A DNA stretch of 64,000 nucleotides, from positions 1 to 64,000 of the forward strand of contig CAYOJW010000004.1 of NCBI GenBank assembly GCA_964404445.1, in the 5' to 3' direction. The notes under the pieces were generated by a model. It was not told where the DNA came from. It worked only from the letters and a program-made list of their open reading frames with translations, and did not search any database. This document shows positions 17,023-26,043 of this stretch, in pieces. The stretch is from UBA2336 sp964404445 (GTDB taxonomy: Bacteria; Bacteroidota; Bacteroidia; Cytophagales; Cyclobacteriaceae). Within the stretch, counting starts at the first letter, position 1; each line of letters begins with the position of its first letter. The position numbers and the translations under genes were made by a program.

Positions 17023-17978
17023 TATTTTTTCTCATTGCGCTGGCGCTCCAAATCGCGTTGTATTTTTTCGCGCTTCTTGCCTAAGGGGGCAAAGAAATGA
17101 TTGGGGTTTTCGTTGAGGTGTTTGGCGAGAGCATCGAGGTTAACAAGCAATGCGTTTAAGTTAACATACACGCTGTCTTCGTTCATCAGCTTACCGAGCG
17201 TATTATCGGTTTTTGAAAACTTACCGGCCGCTGCATCTAATTTAGCCAGTGCAGTTTTCGCCTGATGGATGGTCGATTGTATTTCGAGGTTCTTTAACGA
17301 ATCGGAAAAAGTTTGCAAGTTGGTAAGCGTGGGCTTGAGTTCGGCCAGCGTATTGTTCAGGTTTACGGTAACGGTTTTAATGTTCCCGGCCAGGGCATCA
17401 ACCTGACGGCCTGTGTTCGTTAATGTATTGTTTAATACCACCGGGGTTTTCTTAAACTCATCAAAGATCACATCTAACTTAGCCGAGTTGGCGGCTAAGT
17501 TATCTAAAATAGTGTTGAGCTTGCGCAGGGTTCCTTCTAAGTTATCGGCTACGGGCGCGGCATTCTCGGCCAGAAAATCGGCAATGCCTTTGGCTACCAG
17601 CGACCGCAATGTATCTTTCGATTTCAGCGGATTGCTGATATGCCCCACGTTCAGTTGAATGTATTTGGTGCCAAGAATATCGCCATTGAGTATGGCTACG
17701 GTAGAGTCGCCCAGTACAATATCGGAACTGATTTCCAGTTCGACCAATACCCGGTTTTTACGTTGCTGAAACTGTATGTTACTGACACGCCCCACGGCAT
17801 ACCCGTTAATATAAACCTGGTTAGAGGGCATGAGCTTGTCCACATTGGCATATACAGCGTAGTATTTATTGGTGGACGAAAAAAAATCGATGCCTTTCAG
17901 AAAATTGAACCCAAGGTAAAGCAACACGATAGACGCCACCATGAACAAGCCAACTTTTACTTCTTTCGATACCTTCAT
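17022..17978 (-). CDS. MCE (MlaD-like) family protein
   Basis: A 318-residue protein with one N-terminal membrane anchor (about residues 9-27), a single MCE domain (residues 38-115, with VYINGYAVGRVSNIQF and GDSTVAILNGDILGTKYI), and a long helical C-terminal region rich in LNNTL- and LDNLA-type heptads. MCE proteins move lipids between membranes as part of ABC systems; here no mlaE/mlaF genes are adjacent. It sits between amidase and carboxylase genes, an arrangement that suggests an envelope role for it and the amidase. Confidence 0.87.
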   Translation of the reverse strand: MKVSKEVKVGLFMVASIVLLYLGFNFLKGIDFFSSTNKYYAVYANVDKLMPSNQVYINGYAVGRVSNIQFQQRKNRVLVELEISSDIVLGDSTVAILNGDILGTKYIQLNVGHISNPLKSKDTLRSLVAKGIADFLAENAAPVADNLEGTLRKLNTILDNLAANSAKLDVIFDEFKKTPVVLNNTLTNTGRQVDALAGNIKTVTVNLNNTLAELKPTLTNLQTFSDSLKNLEIQSTIHQAKTALAKLDAAAGKFSKTDNTLGKLMNEDSVYVNLNALLVNLDALAKHLNENPNHFFAPLGKKREKIQRDLERQRNEKK

Positions 17979-18002
17979 GTTGCTGCGCTAACGTTTAAAC
18001 AT

Positions 18003-18776
18003 CTAATGTATGGATTCTACTTCACTTTTATACTCTTTAAAAGCACGATAAATACCGGAAGCGATTAAATCCTGTCCTTCGGTTGTTCCTAAAAATTTTT
18101 CTTCGGTGGCGTTGCTCAAAAAACCGGCCTCGACCAATACGCTGGGGGTTGCTGTTTTATACAATACCACAAACCCCGCCTGTTTCACGCCACGGCTATG
18201 GCGACCGGCTTTGTGTTTAAACTGCCTTTCAATTTTATCGGCAAACTTCAAGCTGTTTTCGAGATAGGCGTTTTGCATAAGCGAAAACATGATGTACGAC
18301 TCAGGGCTGTTATCGAACCCCTCATACTTTTCCTCGTAATTATCTTCGTGCATAATTACCGAGTTCTCGCGCTTGGCAACGGCTAAGTTTTCTTCTGACT
18401 TGTGCAGCCCCATCACCCAGGTTTCTGTTCCATACGTTTGCGGGTTCGAGATGGCATTGGCATGAATGGAAATAAACAAATCGGCTTTATTGCGGTTAGC
18501 AATCGCTGCCCGCTCGGCCAGTTCAATAAACTTATCGGTTTTACGGGTATAAACAACTTTTACGTTGGGTACGTTTTTTTCGATGTATTCGCCCACCTTT
18601 AGGGCAATGTTAAGCACTACATCTTTTTCTTTGAATACCTTGCCCACCGTGCCGGGGTCTTTCCCGCCATGACCGGCATCGATTACCACGGTACGGATTT
18701 TAAAATCGGTTGGAAACGGAAAAAACGGCAAGGCAACTAGTGCTGATGATTTCTGAATAAATTCTCTTCGCTTCAT
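18003..18776 (-). CDS. N-acetylmuramoyl-L-alanine amidase
   Basis: A 257-residue zinc amidase (Amidase_3/AmiC type) that cuts the bond between MurNAc and the stem peptide. VIDAGHGGKDPGTVG carries zinc-binding H36, E50 lies in FKEKDVVL, SIHANAI supplies the second histidine, and VEAGFLSN contains the catalytic glutamate. A hydrophobic N-terminal segment (about residues 11-22), after RRE, suggests export, with a twin-arginine-like KRREF start. It is the first gene of the amidase-MCE-carboxylase set and is divergent from lptD. Confidence 0.9.
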   Translation of the reverse strand: MKRREFIQKSSALVALPFFPFPTDFKIRTVVIDAGHGGKDPGTVGKVFKEKDVVLNIALKVGEYIEKNVPNVKVVYTRKTDKFIELAERAAIANRNKADLFISIHANAISNPQTYGTETWVMGLHKSEENLAVAKRENSVIMHEDNYEEKYEGFDNSPESYIMFSLMQNAYLENSLKFADKIERQFKHKAGRHSRGVKQAGFVVLYKTATPSVLVEAGFLSNATEEKFLGTTEGQDLIASGIYRAFKEYKSEVESIH

Positions 18777-18783
18777 ATCTCAT

Positions 18784-18791
18784 TAATTTTG
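18784..18791 (+). promoter_or_regulatory. -7 promoter box (TAatTTTG) upstream of lptD
   Basis: TAATTTTG matches TAnnTTTG and lies 75 bp before the lptD ATG, in the divergent gap next to the amidase gene. No good -33 TTG is seen. A TTG codon in frame with lptD falls inside this box. Confidence 0.35.
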
Positions 18792-18866
18792 GGCACAGCC
18801 TTAAAAATTAGCAAGGTTCTTGCTAAAAACAGCTCTGTTGATCCAATATTCCCGGATGTGCGTACG

Positions 18867-21662
18867 ATGTTCAGTGTATTTAGAATAACTTTGCCCAAAG
18901 TTGTGAATTTTTCACTAAAAGCTAAGCATCTGCGACCCAACTCCCGAAACGTGCGGCCTGTTTTATTCATTTTTTTTGTGGTTTTGTTCGCCTCGCGTGC
19001 CTTCGGGATTCAAGCTCAAACCCGGCCTGAGCGGGCGGTAACCGCTCCCCTCATCCAGTCGCAGGCCGACACCTTAAAAAATATGGCCACGCTGCCTGCC
19101 GCAGATACCCTGAAACCGGCAGCCGATAGTTTAAAAAAATTGCCCAAAAGCGATATTGAAACAACTATCAATTATAAGGCCAACGATTCTATTTCCACCA
19201 GTGTTGACGGGCAGATCGTTAAACTTTTTGGCGCAGCCAAGATTGTATATGGTAAGATTGAACTGGAAGCCGAAGAAATAACCATCGATTATAAAAATCA
19301 CACCATGACCGCCAACGGCAGACGCGACTCGTTAGGCAGGCGTGTGGGGTTTCCGGTGTTTAAAGATGCCGGGCAGGTATATGAGATGAAAGACATCACC
19401 TACAACTTTAAAACCGGCCGCGCCCGCATTACCGAAGTAGTAACCGAACAAAGCGAGGGTTTTTTGCATGGCGAAACGGTTTTTAAAAATGAAAAAGGTG
19501 AGTTGCTAAGTCTGCGCAACAGCTATACAACCTGTAACCTCGAACATCCGCACTTTCGCATCCGGTCCACCAAAACAAAAGCCATACCTGACGACAAAAT
19601 AGTTTCGGGGCCATTTTATATGGAGTTCAACGATATTCCTTTACCCATTGGTTTTCTTTTCGGGATGTTTCCCGCCCAACGCGAAAGCAAATCGGGAATA
19701 ATCGTTCCATCGTATGGTGAAGAACGCAGGCGCGGATTTAACCTGAGGCGTGGCGGTTATTATTTCGACATCAGCGATTATGTTAAACTTGCCCTTACGG
19801 CCGATATTTATTCAAAAGGCGGGCACGCCCTGTATGTACAGTCGCCATACATTAAACGGTATAAGTACAACGGTAACTTCAATTTCAGCTACTCGAAAAA
19901 TACAGTAAACGATAAAATTGAAGACGAAAGCGAACAAAAAGATTACAGCCTGAGCTGGACACACACACCACAATCGAAAGGCCCCGGTCGTTTCTCGGCC
20001 TCGGTAAACATGGCTACCTCTACCTACAACCGTAACAACAACCTTACCTACCTGTACAGCAACCCAATGGATGCTACTTCGCTGAGCAACATTACCGCCA
20101 AGATGAGCTCGAATATTTCGTACAGTCAAAAATTACGAAACACTCCTTTTAGTCTTGGGTTGAATATCAGCCATAGTCAGGATTTAAAAACCAACCAGGT
20201 AGATATGCAGTTGCCTAACCTTACGGTGAACATGCAAAACCTTTATCCTTTTCAGCGGAAAGACGGAACAACCACCGTACTCGATAATTTTTCTGTCGGT
20301 TATGCGATGGTGGCCAGTAACAGGCTAACCAACAACTTAGGCACGCGCACCGTTACCGATGGCGAAACCACCAAACAAGAACCCAACATTGTACCATTTA
20401 ACCTCAATAACTTTGGTTCGTTGTTTGAAAACGGTAAAAAGGGCATTCGCCATTCCATACCCATCGGGTATTCGTTTAAGGCATTGCGGTTTTTTACCGT
20501 ATCACCTTCATTTAACTTTGAAGAGAAATGGTATTTTGAAAAGCTCAACTGGAAGTACGATATGGTAAACGGTTCGCCATCGTTAATCCAGGCCGATACC
20601 ATCCACCAGTTTAACCGCATATCAAACTATTCGGTCAGCACGGCTTTAAACACCCGCCTGTATGGGATGTACTTGTTTAAAAAAGGTAATGTGAAGGCGA
20701 TCCGTCACGTCATCAACCCCAATGTTTCGTTTAGCTATACACCTGATTTCTCTAAAAACGATAATTACTTTCAGGCTATCGAACAAAACGGAAAAACCAT
20801 TTACAAATCGCGGCACGAAGGGTTTGTATATGGAGGATCAAACACGGGCCGTTCGGGTTCCATCGGCTTTGGGTTAGGCAATACGTTAGAAATGAAAGTG
20901 AAAAACGAGAAAGACTCTGTTTCACGGAAAGTGAGCCTGTTGAATAACTTATCCATCAGTTCATCGTACAACTTAGTGGCCGATTCGTTTAACCTCGCCA
21001 ACTTTGGCATGGCGGCCAGCACCAACATCTTAAACGGATTGTTCGCCCTGAGTATAAGCGCCACACTCGATCCCTACCACTACCGGCAATTAACCGATGA
21101 TGTAAACCGGAAGTACGAACGGAGGGTAAACGAATATGCCTGGAAACACGGAGGTATCGGACGCATTACTAACGCTTCGGTAGCGATTAACACTAACCTC
21201 AATCCGCAGGCGCGTAAAAATGAGCAATCGAGCCGCGATAAGATTACAAACTCCAACCTGCCCGAACAGGACAAGCAACAGATGTTAAACGACCCCAACT
21301 CGTACATCGATTTTGATGTGCCCTGGAGTTTGCGTATCAATTATAGTTTAGCTTATTCGCGACCGACACGGCAGGTTACCACCCTCAATCCTTACAACAT
21401 TACGCAAGCCTTTCAATTTTCGGGCGATCTTGCCCTCTCAAAAGCCTGGAAAATTAATTTCAGTTCGGGGTATCATTTTGAAGAGAAAAAATTCACGCAA
21501 ACCAGCATTAGTCTTACCCGCGATTTACATTGCTGGACTGCCTCGTTAAACTGGATTCCGTTCGGGTACTATACATCGTATAATTTCACTATTCGTGTAA
21601 AAGCCTCTGTACTGCAGGATTTAAAAATGGAGCGCAGAAAGCCTCCGTTTGATCAATTATAA
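18867..21662 (+). CDS. LPS-assembly outer-membrane protein LptD-like
   Basis: About 931 residues from ATG 18867: a signal-anchor-like hydrophobic stretch, a proline/alanine-rich linker, then an OstA-like jellyroll region (IVKLFGAAKIVYGKIELEAEEI-type strands near residue 130). A large beta-barrel with aromatic strand ends follows. The size and order fit the Bacteroidota LptD-like proteins that insert lipopolysaccharide into the outer leaflet. No LptE or other Lpt genes are adjacent. A TTG 78 bp upstream is in frame but lies in the promoter. Confidence 0.85.
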   Translation: MFSVFRITLPKVVNFSLKAKHLRPNSRNVRPVLFIFFVVLFASRAFGIQAQTRPERAVTAPLIQSQADTLKNMATLPAADTLKPAADSLKKLPKSDIETTINYKANDSISTSVDGQIVKLFGAAKIVYGKIELEAEEITIDYKNHTMTANGRRDSLGRRVGFPVFKDAGQVYEMKDITYNFKTGRARITEVVTEQSEGFLHGETVFKNEKGELLSLRNSYTTCNLEHPHFRIRSTKTKAIPDDKIVSGPFYMEFNDIPLPIGFLFGMFPAQRESKSGIIVPSYGEERRRGFNLRRGGYYFDISDYVKLALTADIYSKGGHALYVQSPYIKRYKYNGNFNFSYSKNTVNDKIEDESEQKDYSLSWTHTPQSKGPGRFSASVNMATSTYNRNNNLTYLYSNPMDATSLSNITAKMSSNISYSQKLRNTPFSLGLNISHSQDLKTNQVDMQLPNLTVNMQNLYPFQRKDGTTTVLDNFSVGYAMVASNRLTNNLGTRTVTDGETTKQEPNIVPFNLNNFGSLFENGKKGIRHSIPIGYSFKALRFFTVSPSFNFEEKWYFEKLNWKYDMVNGSPSLIQADTIHQFNRISNYSVSTALNTRLYGMYLFKKGNVKAIRHVINPNVSFSYTPDFSKNDNYFQAIEQNGKTIYKSRHEGFVYGGSNTGRSGSIGFGLGNTLEMKVKNEKDSVSRKVSLLNNLSISSSYNLVADSFNLANFGMAASTNILNGLFALSISATLDPYHYRQLTDDVNRKYERRVNEYAWKHGGIGRITNASVAINTNLNPQARKNEQSSRDKITNSNLPEQDKQQMLNDPNSYIDFDVPWSLRINYSLAYSRPTRQVTTLNPYNITQAFQFSGDLALSKAWKINFSSGYHFEEKKFTQTSISLTRDLHCWTASLNWIPFGYYTSYNFTIRVKASVLQDLKMERRKPPFDQL

Positions 21663-21667
21663 TAATA

Positions 21668-22315
21668 TTACGGAATGCCGGTTACAGCCTCCGCTTTTCG
21701 TTTTACGTTCAAATGAAACTCGGTAATGGCACGGGTATGAAATACCGGGTATAATAATTTATCGCGCAACCATGAACCACTCGTGTACCAGGTTTCGTGC
21801 AGCACCTCGGTTTGTGTATCGCTGATCTTTTTTAACTGGATGAGTTGCGTGCCAACCGATGCCCCGTTTTGTACATAACAGATTTTAATGTGCTTTTTAT
21901 CGTCAAACACCCCGGTAACCTCATGCCCTACGGCTAAGTGCGCAATGTTTGCAAACAAGTTCAGATTTAAGAAAAGAAGCTGGCCGGCTTCAATTCCTGC
22001 GTACGCATCGTCTGGAAAAGTGAGTTGTTTTTTTGAGCGGCTGTACATTACTCCAAACGAAACCATGCGGCCATTCCACGTATCAGCAGGCGGAATAGTC
22101 TTATAGGTTTGCCACACTTTTTCGATGGAGGCACTTATCAGAAAAGTTTTGATGTGCTTGTGGTACTTTTTCCCGTCAGCCGGATGGTAACAATAAGAAA
22201 CTAATTTCGACAGATCGCTAAGTGTGTGTAAACCATTTTTAGCAAATAGTTTACGAACACTCTTTTTTTTGATCTGTGAAAAATCGATGGCGTTGGGTGT
22301 GCTTACTTCAGCCAT
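21668..22315 (-). CDS. Hypothetical protein, possibly SRPBCC-like with a helical N terminus
   Basis: A 215-residue soluble protein. Residues 12-45 form a helical stretch (KKSVRKLFAKNGLHTLSDLS), then the segment around KTFLISASIEKVWQTYKTIPPADTW reads like the entry strand and helix of a START/SRPBCC lipid- or ligand-binding fold, with LHETWYTSGSWLRDKLLYPVFHTRA near the end. This assignment is tentative. Its start overlaps lysS by 13 bp, so it is probably translated from the lysS message. No catalytic residue is evident. Confidence 0.55.
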   Translation of the reverse strand: MAEVSTPNAIDFSQIKKKSVRKLFAKNGLHTLSDLSKLVSYCYHPADGKKYHKHIKTFLISASIEKVWQTYKTIPPADTWNGRMVSFGVMYSRSKKQLTFPDDAYAGIEAGQLLFLNLNLFANIAHLAVGHEVTGVFDDKKHIKICYVQNGASVGTQLIQLKKISDTQTEVLHETWYTSGSWLRDKLLYPVFHTRAITEFHLNVKRKAEAVTGIP

Positions 22316-24033
22316 CCTTCAACTTCTTCCATGGTAGGGTTCTGCACATTTTCGAGCTTTAATTTTTTGCGCAGTCCGCACACATCGTTAAACAATTTCG
22401 ATGCCTTGTATGATTTTAATTGTTCTACCGACTGAATGCCCATCTTTTGCAGTATCGGGAACAAATCCGTGCGAATGCCTAATTGTTCGGCATCTTTTTC
22501 GGTAAAGCCTCCGCCCTGTTTTTCAGGTTTCATTTGCGGAAAAAACAATACATCCTGAATAGACGGTGAGTTAGTCATGATCATCGACAGGCGGTCGATA
22601 CCAATACCCAAGCCTGCCGTGGGCGGCATACCAAACTCAAGCGCCCGTAAGAAATCCTCATCTAACGTCATGGCTTCTTCATCGCCACGTTTGCCTAATT
22701 CAAGCTGTTCTTCAAAGCGCTTGCGCTGATCGATCGGGTCGTTCAACTCCGAGAAAGCATTACAGATTTCTTTTCCATTACAAATCGCCTCGAAACGTTC
22801 AACCAAACCGGGTTTGGTACGGTGTTTTTTCGCCAATGGCGACATCTCTAACGGATAATCGGTAATGAATGTTGGTTGAATCAGCAGCGGTTCACACTTC
22901 TCACCAAAAATCGCATCAATCAGTTTGCCTTTACCCATTGTATTATCAACCGGCACATTCAGTTTCGTACAGGTTTCACGCAGGGCGGCTTCGTCCATTT
23001 CTGAAATATCGATTCCGGTAAAGTGCTGGATAGCTTCAAACATAGTAAACCGCTTCCACGGACGTTTGAAGTCGATGGTGTTGTTACCTACCTGTACAGC
23101 GGTTGTACCGTGTAAGTCAAGCGCAGCCTTTTCAATCATCTCTTCTACCAAATCCATCATCCAGTAATAATCTTTGTACGCAACGTACAATTCAATCTGG
23201 GTGAACTCAGGATTGTGAAAACGCGACATGCCTTCGTTACGAAAATCTTTCGAGAATTCGTACACGCCTGCGTAACCTCCTACAATTAAACGCTTTAAGT
23301 ACAACTCATTAGCAATACGCAAATACAACGTCATGTCTAACGTATTGTGATGCGTTTTGAATGGTTTTGCAGCCGCACCGCCATACAGAGGTTGAAGGAT
23401 TGGGGTTTCAACTTCGAGATACGCTTTGTCGTTCAAATACGTGCGCATCGAGTTCACTAATTTTGTACGCTTGATAAAAGTGTCACGCACTTCGGGGTTC
23501 ACAATCATATCCACATACCGCATACGATACCGTTGTTCGGGATCGTTAAAGGCATCGTGTTTATGTGCAACGCCTTGCTCATCGGTTGTTTCTTTTACAA
23601 TCGGCAATGGGCGCAACGATTTTGAAAGGACTTTAAAATCGGTAACGTGAATGGAAATTTCACCGGTTTGCGTGGTAAACCCGTAACCTTTCACGCCAAT
23701 AATATCGCCTATGTCTAACAACTTTTTAAAGACAACATTGTACAGGGTTTTATCTTCCGTAGGGCAAAGATCATCTCTACGGAAATACAATTGAATGCGA
23801 CCGGTTTCGTCCTGTAATTCGGCAAACGAAGCCGAGCCCATAATTCTGCGGCTCATAATGCGGCCGGCTATGGAAATCTGGCGGTAATCGCTTTTCTGGC
23901 GTTCGTAGTTTTCGAGGATTTCGGCTGTAGAGGCGTTGACTTCAAAAAGCTCAGCCGGATAGGGGTTAATGCCTATTTTTTCAAGCTCTTCTTTGGCCTG
24001 TCTGCGTACGATTTCCTGCTCGGTTAATGACAT
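22303..24033 (-). CDS. lysS: Lysyl-tRNA synthetase, class II
   Basis: A 576-residue class II enzyme that charges tRNA-Lys. The N-terminal OB-fold anticodon domain contains ISIAGRIMSRRIMGSASFAEL; the catalytic part has RFHNPEFTQIELY and, near the end, GLGIGIDRLSM (motif 3). It is about 70 residues longer than the E. coli enzyme because of a C-terminal helical extension after the motif-3 region, with LFPILQKMGIQSVEQL, as in other Bacteroidota. It begins 4 bp after the HEPN gene and overlaps the next gene, so transcription with the toxin-antitoxin pair is likely. Confidence 0.95.
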   Translation of the reverse strand: MSLTEQEIVRRQAKEELEKIGINPYPAELFEVNASTAEILENYERQKSDYRQISIAGRIMSRRIMGSASFAELQDETGRIQLYFRRDDLCPTEDKTLYNVVFKKLLDIGDIIGVKGYGFTTQTGEISIHVTDFKVLSKSLRPLPIVKETTDEQGVAHKHDAFNDPEQRYRMRYVDMIVNPEVRDTFIKRTKLVNSMRTYLNDKAYLEVETPILQPLYGGAAAKPFKTHHNTLDMTLYLRIANELYLKRLIVGGYAGVYEFSKDFRNEGMSRFHNPEFTQIELYVAYKDYYWMMDLVEEMIEKAALDLHGTTAVQVGNNTIDFKRPWKRFTMFEAIQHFTGIDISEMDEAALRETCTKLNVPVDNTMGKGKLIDAIFGEKCEPLLIQPTFITDYPLEMSPLAKKHRTKPGLVERFEAICNGKEICNAFSELNDPIDQRKRFEEQLELGKRGDEEAMTLDEDFLRALEFGMPPTAGLGIGIDRLSMIMTNSPSIQDVLFFPQMKPEKQGGGFTEKDAEQLGIRTDLFPILQKMGIQSVEQLKSYKASKLFNDVCGLRKKLKLENVQNPTMEEVEGWLK

Positions 24034-24037
24034 AGTG

Positions 24038-24391
24038 TTAATTACTTCTTGTTAATATTTCTGATACCTGATTTTTTAGTTCAGGTAACTGATGATGTAT
24101 AATTTCCCAAATCTCTTCCGCATCAACACCAAAATAGTTGTGCGCTATAATATTTCTAAATGCTTTAATCTTTGCCCAGGGTACAGTTGATTCACGATGT
24201 TTGAAATTGGGACTTAATTTTGCTACCGACTCACCTATTACAACAAAGTTCATCAGTACGGCATCAAACGAAACCTCATCATCGTAAAACTCATCAGCAT
24301 TTTTAAAATTGCTTGTAAAGCGGGCAATTTTCTTTACTGAGTCAAGAACTGCTTCGAGATTAGACCTATCCTTTTCAGACAAAGATGGCAT
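24038..24391 (-). CDS. HepT-like HEPN toxin (DUF86)
   Basis: A 117-residue helical HEPN protein with the RX4HxY active motif RNIIAHNY (R79, H84, Y86). HEPN toxins of this type are RNases, often acting on tRNA or mRNA, neutralised by a paired MNT nucleotidyltransferase that AMPylates them in the studied examples. It overlaps the MNT gene by 17 bp and ends 4 bp before lysS. The gene order (MNT first, HEPN second) is the usual one. Confidence 0.85.
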   Translation of the reverse strand: MPSLSEKDRSNLEAVLDSVKKIARFTSNFKNADEFYDDEVSFDAVLMNFVVIGESVAKLSPNFKHRESTVPWAKIKAFRNIIAHNYFGVDAEEIWEIIHHQLPELKNQVSEILTRSN

Positions 24392-24677
24392 CTTTAAGAA
24401 TTCTGTTTTTGTAATAGGGTTTCAGGTACTTCTCGCGACAAACATCTACCCTTCTGCCAAACTGTTTTTGAACGGATGCCTTAAGCCGATCTTTACGATC
24501 AGTCAAATTGATAGTGCCTGGTTTAAATTCAACAATCAGGTCAATATCGCTTTGCTCTGTAACCTCGCCTCGCGAAAAAGACCCTATCAAACCAACCTTC
24601 TCCAGACCAAATTCCCGCTCGAAAACAGTCTTATTTTGCTTCAAATACGATAAAATATCATTTTTTGTCACAATCAT
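24375..24677 (-). CDS. MntA-like minimal nucleotidyltransferase antitoxin
   Basis: A 100-residue minimal nucleotidyltransferase with GSFSRG (32-37) and the two metal-binding aspartates of SDIDL (D44, D46), followed by VEFKPG. In characterised HEPN-MNT systems it transfers AMP groups to a tyrosine of the HEPN toxin and inactivates it. The pair's overlap and fixed order indicate coupled translation. A -7-like box (TAttTTTG on this strand) lies 5 bp upstream of the start. Confidence 0.86.
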   Translation of the reverse strand: MIVTKNDILSYLKQNKTVFEREFGLEKVGLIGSFSRGEVTEQSDIDLIVEFKPGTINLTDRKDRLKASVQKQFGRRVDVCREKYLKPYYKNRILKDAIFV

Positions 24678-24681
24678 TCCG

Positions 24682-24689
24682 CAAAAATA
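24682..24689 (-). promoter_or_regulatory. -7-like box (TAttTTTG) before mntA-hepT-lysS
   Basis: The plus-strand CAAAAATA reads TATTTTTG on the minus strand, matching TAnnTTTG, just before the MNT start. The box is so close to the ATG that the message would be nearly leaderless, and no -33 element is at 19 bp, so this is only a candidate. Confidence 0.3.
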
Positions 24690-24694
24690 AGAGA

Positions 24695-24713
24695 ATAGGG
24701 TTCAATTCCCTAT
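24695..24713 (-). terminator. Hairpin at the end of the proline dehydrogenase gene
   Basis: ATAGGG (24695-24700) and CCCTAT (24708-24713) make a 6-bp stem around TTCAATT, overlapping the last codons. On the minus strand it is followed by TCTCTTATTTTTG, a T-rich tract, so it may end the putA-type transcript. Confidence 0.5.
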
Positions 24714-25876
24714 GCCTTTTTGCGCCTCCTCAGCTCTTTGCGGATAAGGGTTAGTTCGCGGCTGCTTTGTCCGGCTACGGATGTGTTTTCAGAAGCCCTG
24801 CGTAACAAATAAGGCATCACCGATTTCACCGGCCCGTACGGAACATATTTGGCTACGTTGTAACCGGCTTTGGCAAGGTTAAACGAGATGTGATCGCTCA
24901 TGCCGTAAAGCTGGGCAAACCAAAAGCGTTTGTCGGTATGGCCGATACCGTGCTTGTCCATGAGTTGCGCTAAAAGCTGGTTGCTGTAATCGTTGTGCGA
25001 TCCGCACATTACCGACACCCGGTCGCGTTCGGCCACGCAAAACTCAATTGCTTCGTTAAAGGCATTATCGCTGGCTTCTTTTGTAGGTTGTATCGGGCTT
25101 TCATACCCCATCTTTTCTGCCCGCTCACGCTCCTTTTCCATGTAAGCGCCACGGACAAGCTTTGCCCCTACATAATAATTTTTTTGCTTTCCTTTTTCGC
25201 AGGCATCTTTCAGGTTTTGCAACGAGGCCGTACGGTACAGTTGGTAGGTGTTGAACACAATGGTTTCGGTACGGTTATATTTTTCCATCATAGCGTATGC
25301 CATAGCATCAACGGGATCTTGTATCCACGTTTCTTCGGCATCGATCAATAAAGGCACATGGCATTCGGCTGCTTTGGCACAGATACGGTTAACGCGCTCT
25401 TTAATTTTTTCGTAGGCGGCCGTTTCGGCAGGCGTAAGCTGTTGCCCGGCCTGAACCTTTTCTAACAAGGCAAGCGAAGCAATACCCGTTACTTTAAATA
25501 CGCTAAACGGTATGCCTTTGGACTGGCTTGCTTTTTCGATGGTACGGATGGTTTCGGAGGTTGTTCGTTCAAAGCCCTCTTCCGTTTCGCCTCCTTCTAC
25601 CGAATAGTCGAGAATAGTTCCCACACCGTACTGGCTCAGCCGCTGAATGGTTTTACCCGTTTCTTCGATGGTTTCGCCTCCGCAGAAATGATCAAATGCT
25701 GTGGACTTGATCAGGCCGGTTACCGGAAGCCGCAATGTCAGGGCACCCCTGACCGAGCCGGTTGCTAATTTTGAAACCACCGGGTTGCTCACCAGCGAGA
25801 AAATGAAATTTGCTTTTTTTAATTCACCGTCCGATTTGTAGGAAAATGCTACTGCGGTATCATCGAAAGAGATCAT
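24710..25876 (-). CDS. Proline dehydrogenase
   Basis: A 388-residue FAD enzyme (PRODH domain) that oxidises proline to pyrroline-5-carboxylate and feeds electrons to the respiratory chain. Typical barrel features are VPLLIDAEETWIQDPVDAM (in part, around residue 180), KNYYVGAKLVRGAYMEKER, and the late FWFAQLYGMSDHISF. It is the stand-alone form, without the dehydrogenase domain of PutA; no pyrroline-5-carboxylate dehydrogenase gene is nearby. It is upstream of the hairpin that separates it from the MNT-HEPN-lysS set. Confidence 0.9.
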   Translation of the reverse strand: MISFDDTAVAFSYKSDGELKKANFIFSLVSNPVVSKLATGSVRGALTLRLPVTGLIKSTAFDHFCGGETIEETGKTIQRLSQYGVGTILDYSVEGGETEEGFERTTSETIRTIEKASQSKGIPFSVFKVTGIASLALLEKVQAGQQLTPAETAAYEKIKERVNRICAKAAECHVPLLIDAEETWIQDPVDAMAYAMMEKYNRTETIVFNTYQLYRTASLQNLKDACEKGKQKNYYVGAKLVRGAYMEKERERAEKMGYESPIQPTKEASDNAFNEAIEFCVAERDRVSVMCGSHNDYSNQLLAQLMDKHGIGHTDKRFWFAQLYGMSDHISFNLAKAGYNVAKYVPYGPVKSVMPYLLRRASENTSVAGQSSRELTLIRKELRRRKKA

Positions 25877-26043
25877 ATAAGGCTAAAATAAGTTTTCAGG
25901 ATTGGATGCTAACAAGCATTCGGGTGCCAATATAGTATGGCAGTAACCTATCTCATAACCTCCGGGTATTTAAATTAAACCGTTTATCCCCGCTCTTTGC
26001 AAAAGGGTATGCCGTGTATTTCTTACCTTTCGGATTCGCACGT

